Assembly (NCBI GenBank): GCA_963070105.1
Contig: OY718804.1
Location: 7,609,817-7,673,816, forward strand
Length of the DNA: 64,000 nucleotides
Reading direction: 5' to 3'
Source: Litomosoides sigmodontis
Lineage: Eukaryota > Nematoda > Chromadorea > Rhabditida > Onchocercidae
In this document: positions 63,726 through 64,000 of the stretch, in pieces
Layout of the letters: each line of letters opens with the position of its first letter
How positions within the stretch are numbered: position 1 is the stretch's first letter
Notes under the pieces: model-generated
Told to the model about the DNA's origin: nothing
Databases searched by the model: none
What the model saw: the letters and a program-made list of their open reading frames with translations, nothing else
Position numbers and translations under genes: made by a program

Positions 63726-64000
63726 TTAGAATTTCAAAGAGCAGAAAATCCTGCAATGCTTTATCAGTGGCAAATTTTAATGAAAACATCAAATGCACGA
63801 AACGTTATTTTGTTGTTTGATCATTTCTAATGCGCACCACCTCTTTTCCAGGCATGAATTTCCTTAAGTTAATAAAACTAAAAATCGATATTTGCAATTA
63901 AAGAATAATAATTAACCAGTAATTTCAATAAGCAGAAAAAAATTTCACATCACACGATGGCTGTGTCACAAAGCGCGCAATTCATTTGAAGTGGAAAAAA
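63726..64000. other. Upstream flank of the Ly6-like gene
   Basis: Presumed 5' flank or promoter of the minus-strand Ly6-like gene, running to the window edge. AT-rich, with no coding frame seen. Confidence 0.45.

Overview
The window is nuclear DNA of a nematode, most likely a clade III (filarial or other spirurid) worm. The evidence is AT-rich sequence, many short introns with GT..AG ends, coding potential on both strands split into exons of 50-300 bp, splice acceptors directly before start codons as expected for spliced-leader trans-splicing, and proteins closest to the C. elegans orthologues I know (Dicer above all). No bacterial, viral or transposon genes were recognised. Exon models were built by hand from splice consensus, reading phase and family conservation. 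Except for the 5'-partial fibrillin-like gene, each sums to a whole number of codons from start to stop, but none has been tested against RNA or homology searches.

Layout. (1) 1.2-19.4 kb, + strand: a giant apical extracellular-matrix gene of the fibrillin/FBN-1 type. About 32 EGF modules are interrupted by a single 3.8 kb Ser/Thr-rich exon and followed by a ZP domain and a transmembrane tail; its 5' end is not seen. (2) 22.6-26.9 kb, - strand: an AKAP10 (D-AKAP2)-like protein with RGS modules and a C-terminal PKA-binding helix. (3) 27.4-29.3 kb, + strand: a small CDPF1 (cysteine-rich DPF motif) protein. (4) 31.0-46.8 kb, - strand: Dicer (dcr-1), 42 exons, about 1965 aa, with all domains and catalytic motifs. 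(5) 47.5-48.4 kb, - strand: mitochondrial ribosomal protein mL51. (6) 48.9-50.3 kb, + strand: cytosolic ribosomal protein eL6 (rpl-6), divergent from mL51. (7) 51.0-52.6 kb, - strand: an unidentified six-exon gene for a 109 aa protein. (8) 56.1-60.4 kb, + strand: an SLCO/OATP organic-anion transporter with 16 exons. (9) 63.0-63.7 kb, - strand: a three-exon Ly6-like, probably GPI-anchored protein.

The genes do not form a pathway. They are ordinary metazoan neighbours: matrix, PKA scaffolding, RNA interference, translation, transport and cell surface. From memory, fbn-1, dcr-1 and rpl-6 all lie on C. elegans chromosome III, so the window may be a piece of one ancestral linkage group. I found no convincing new multi-gene system. 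The most unusual items are the mucin-like mega-exon with proteoglycan-type sites, the two alternative transmembrane ends of the ZP protein, the repeated CC-type EGF modules, a GC-AG intron in Dicer, and the unidentified 109 aa gene.
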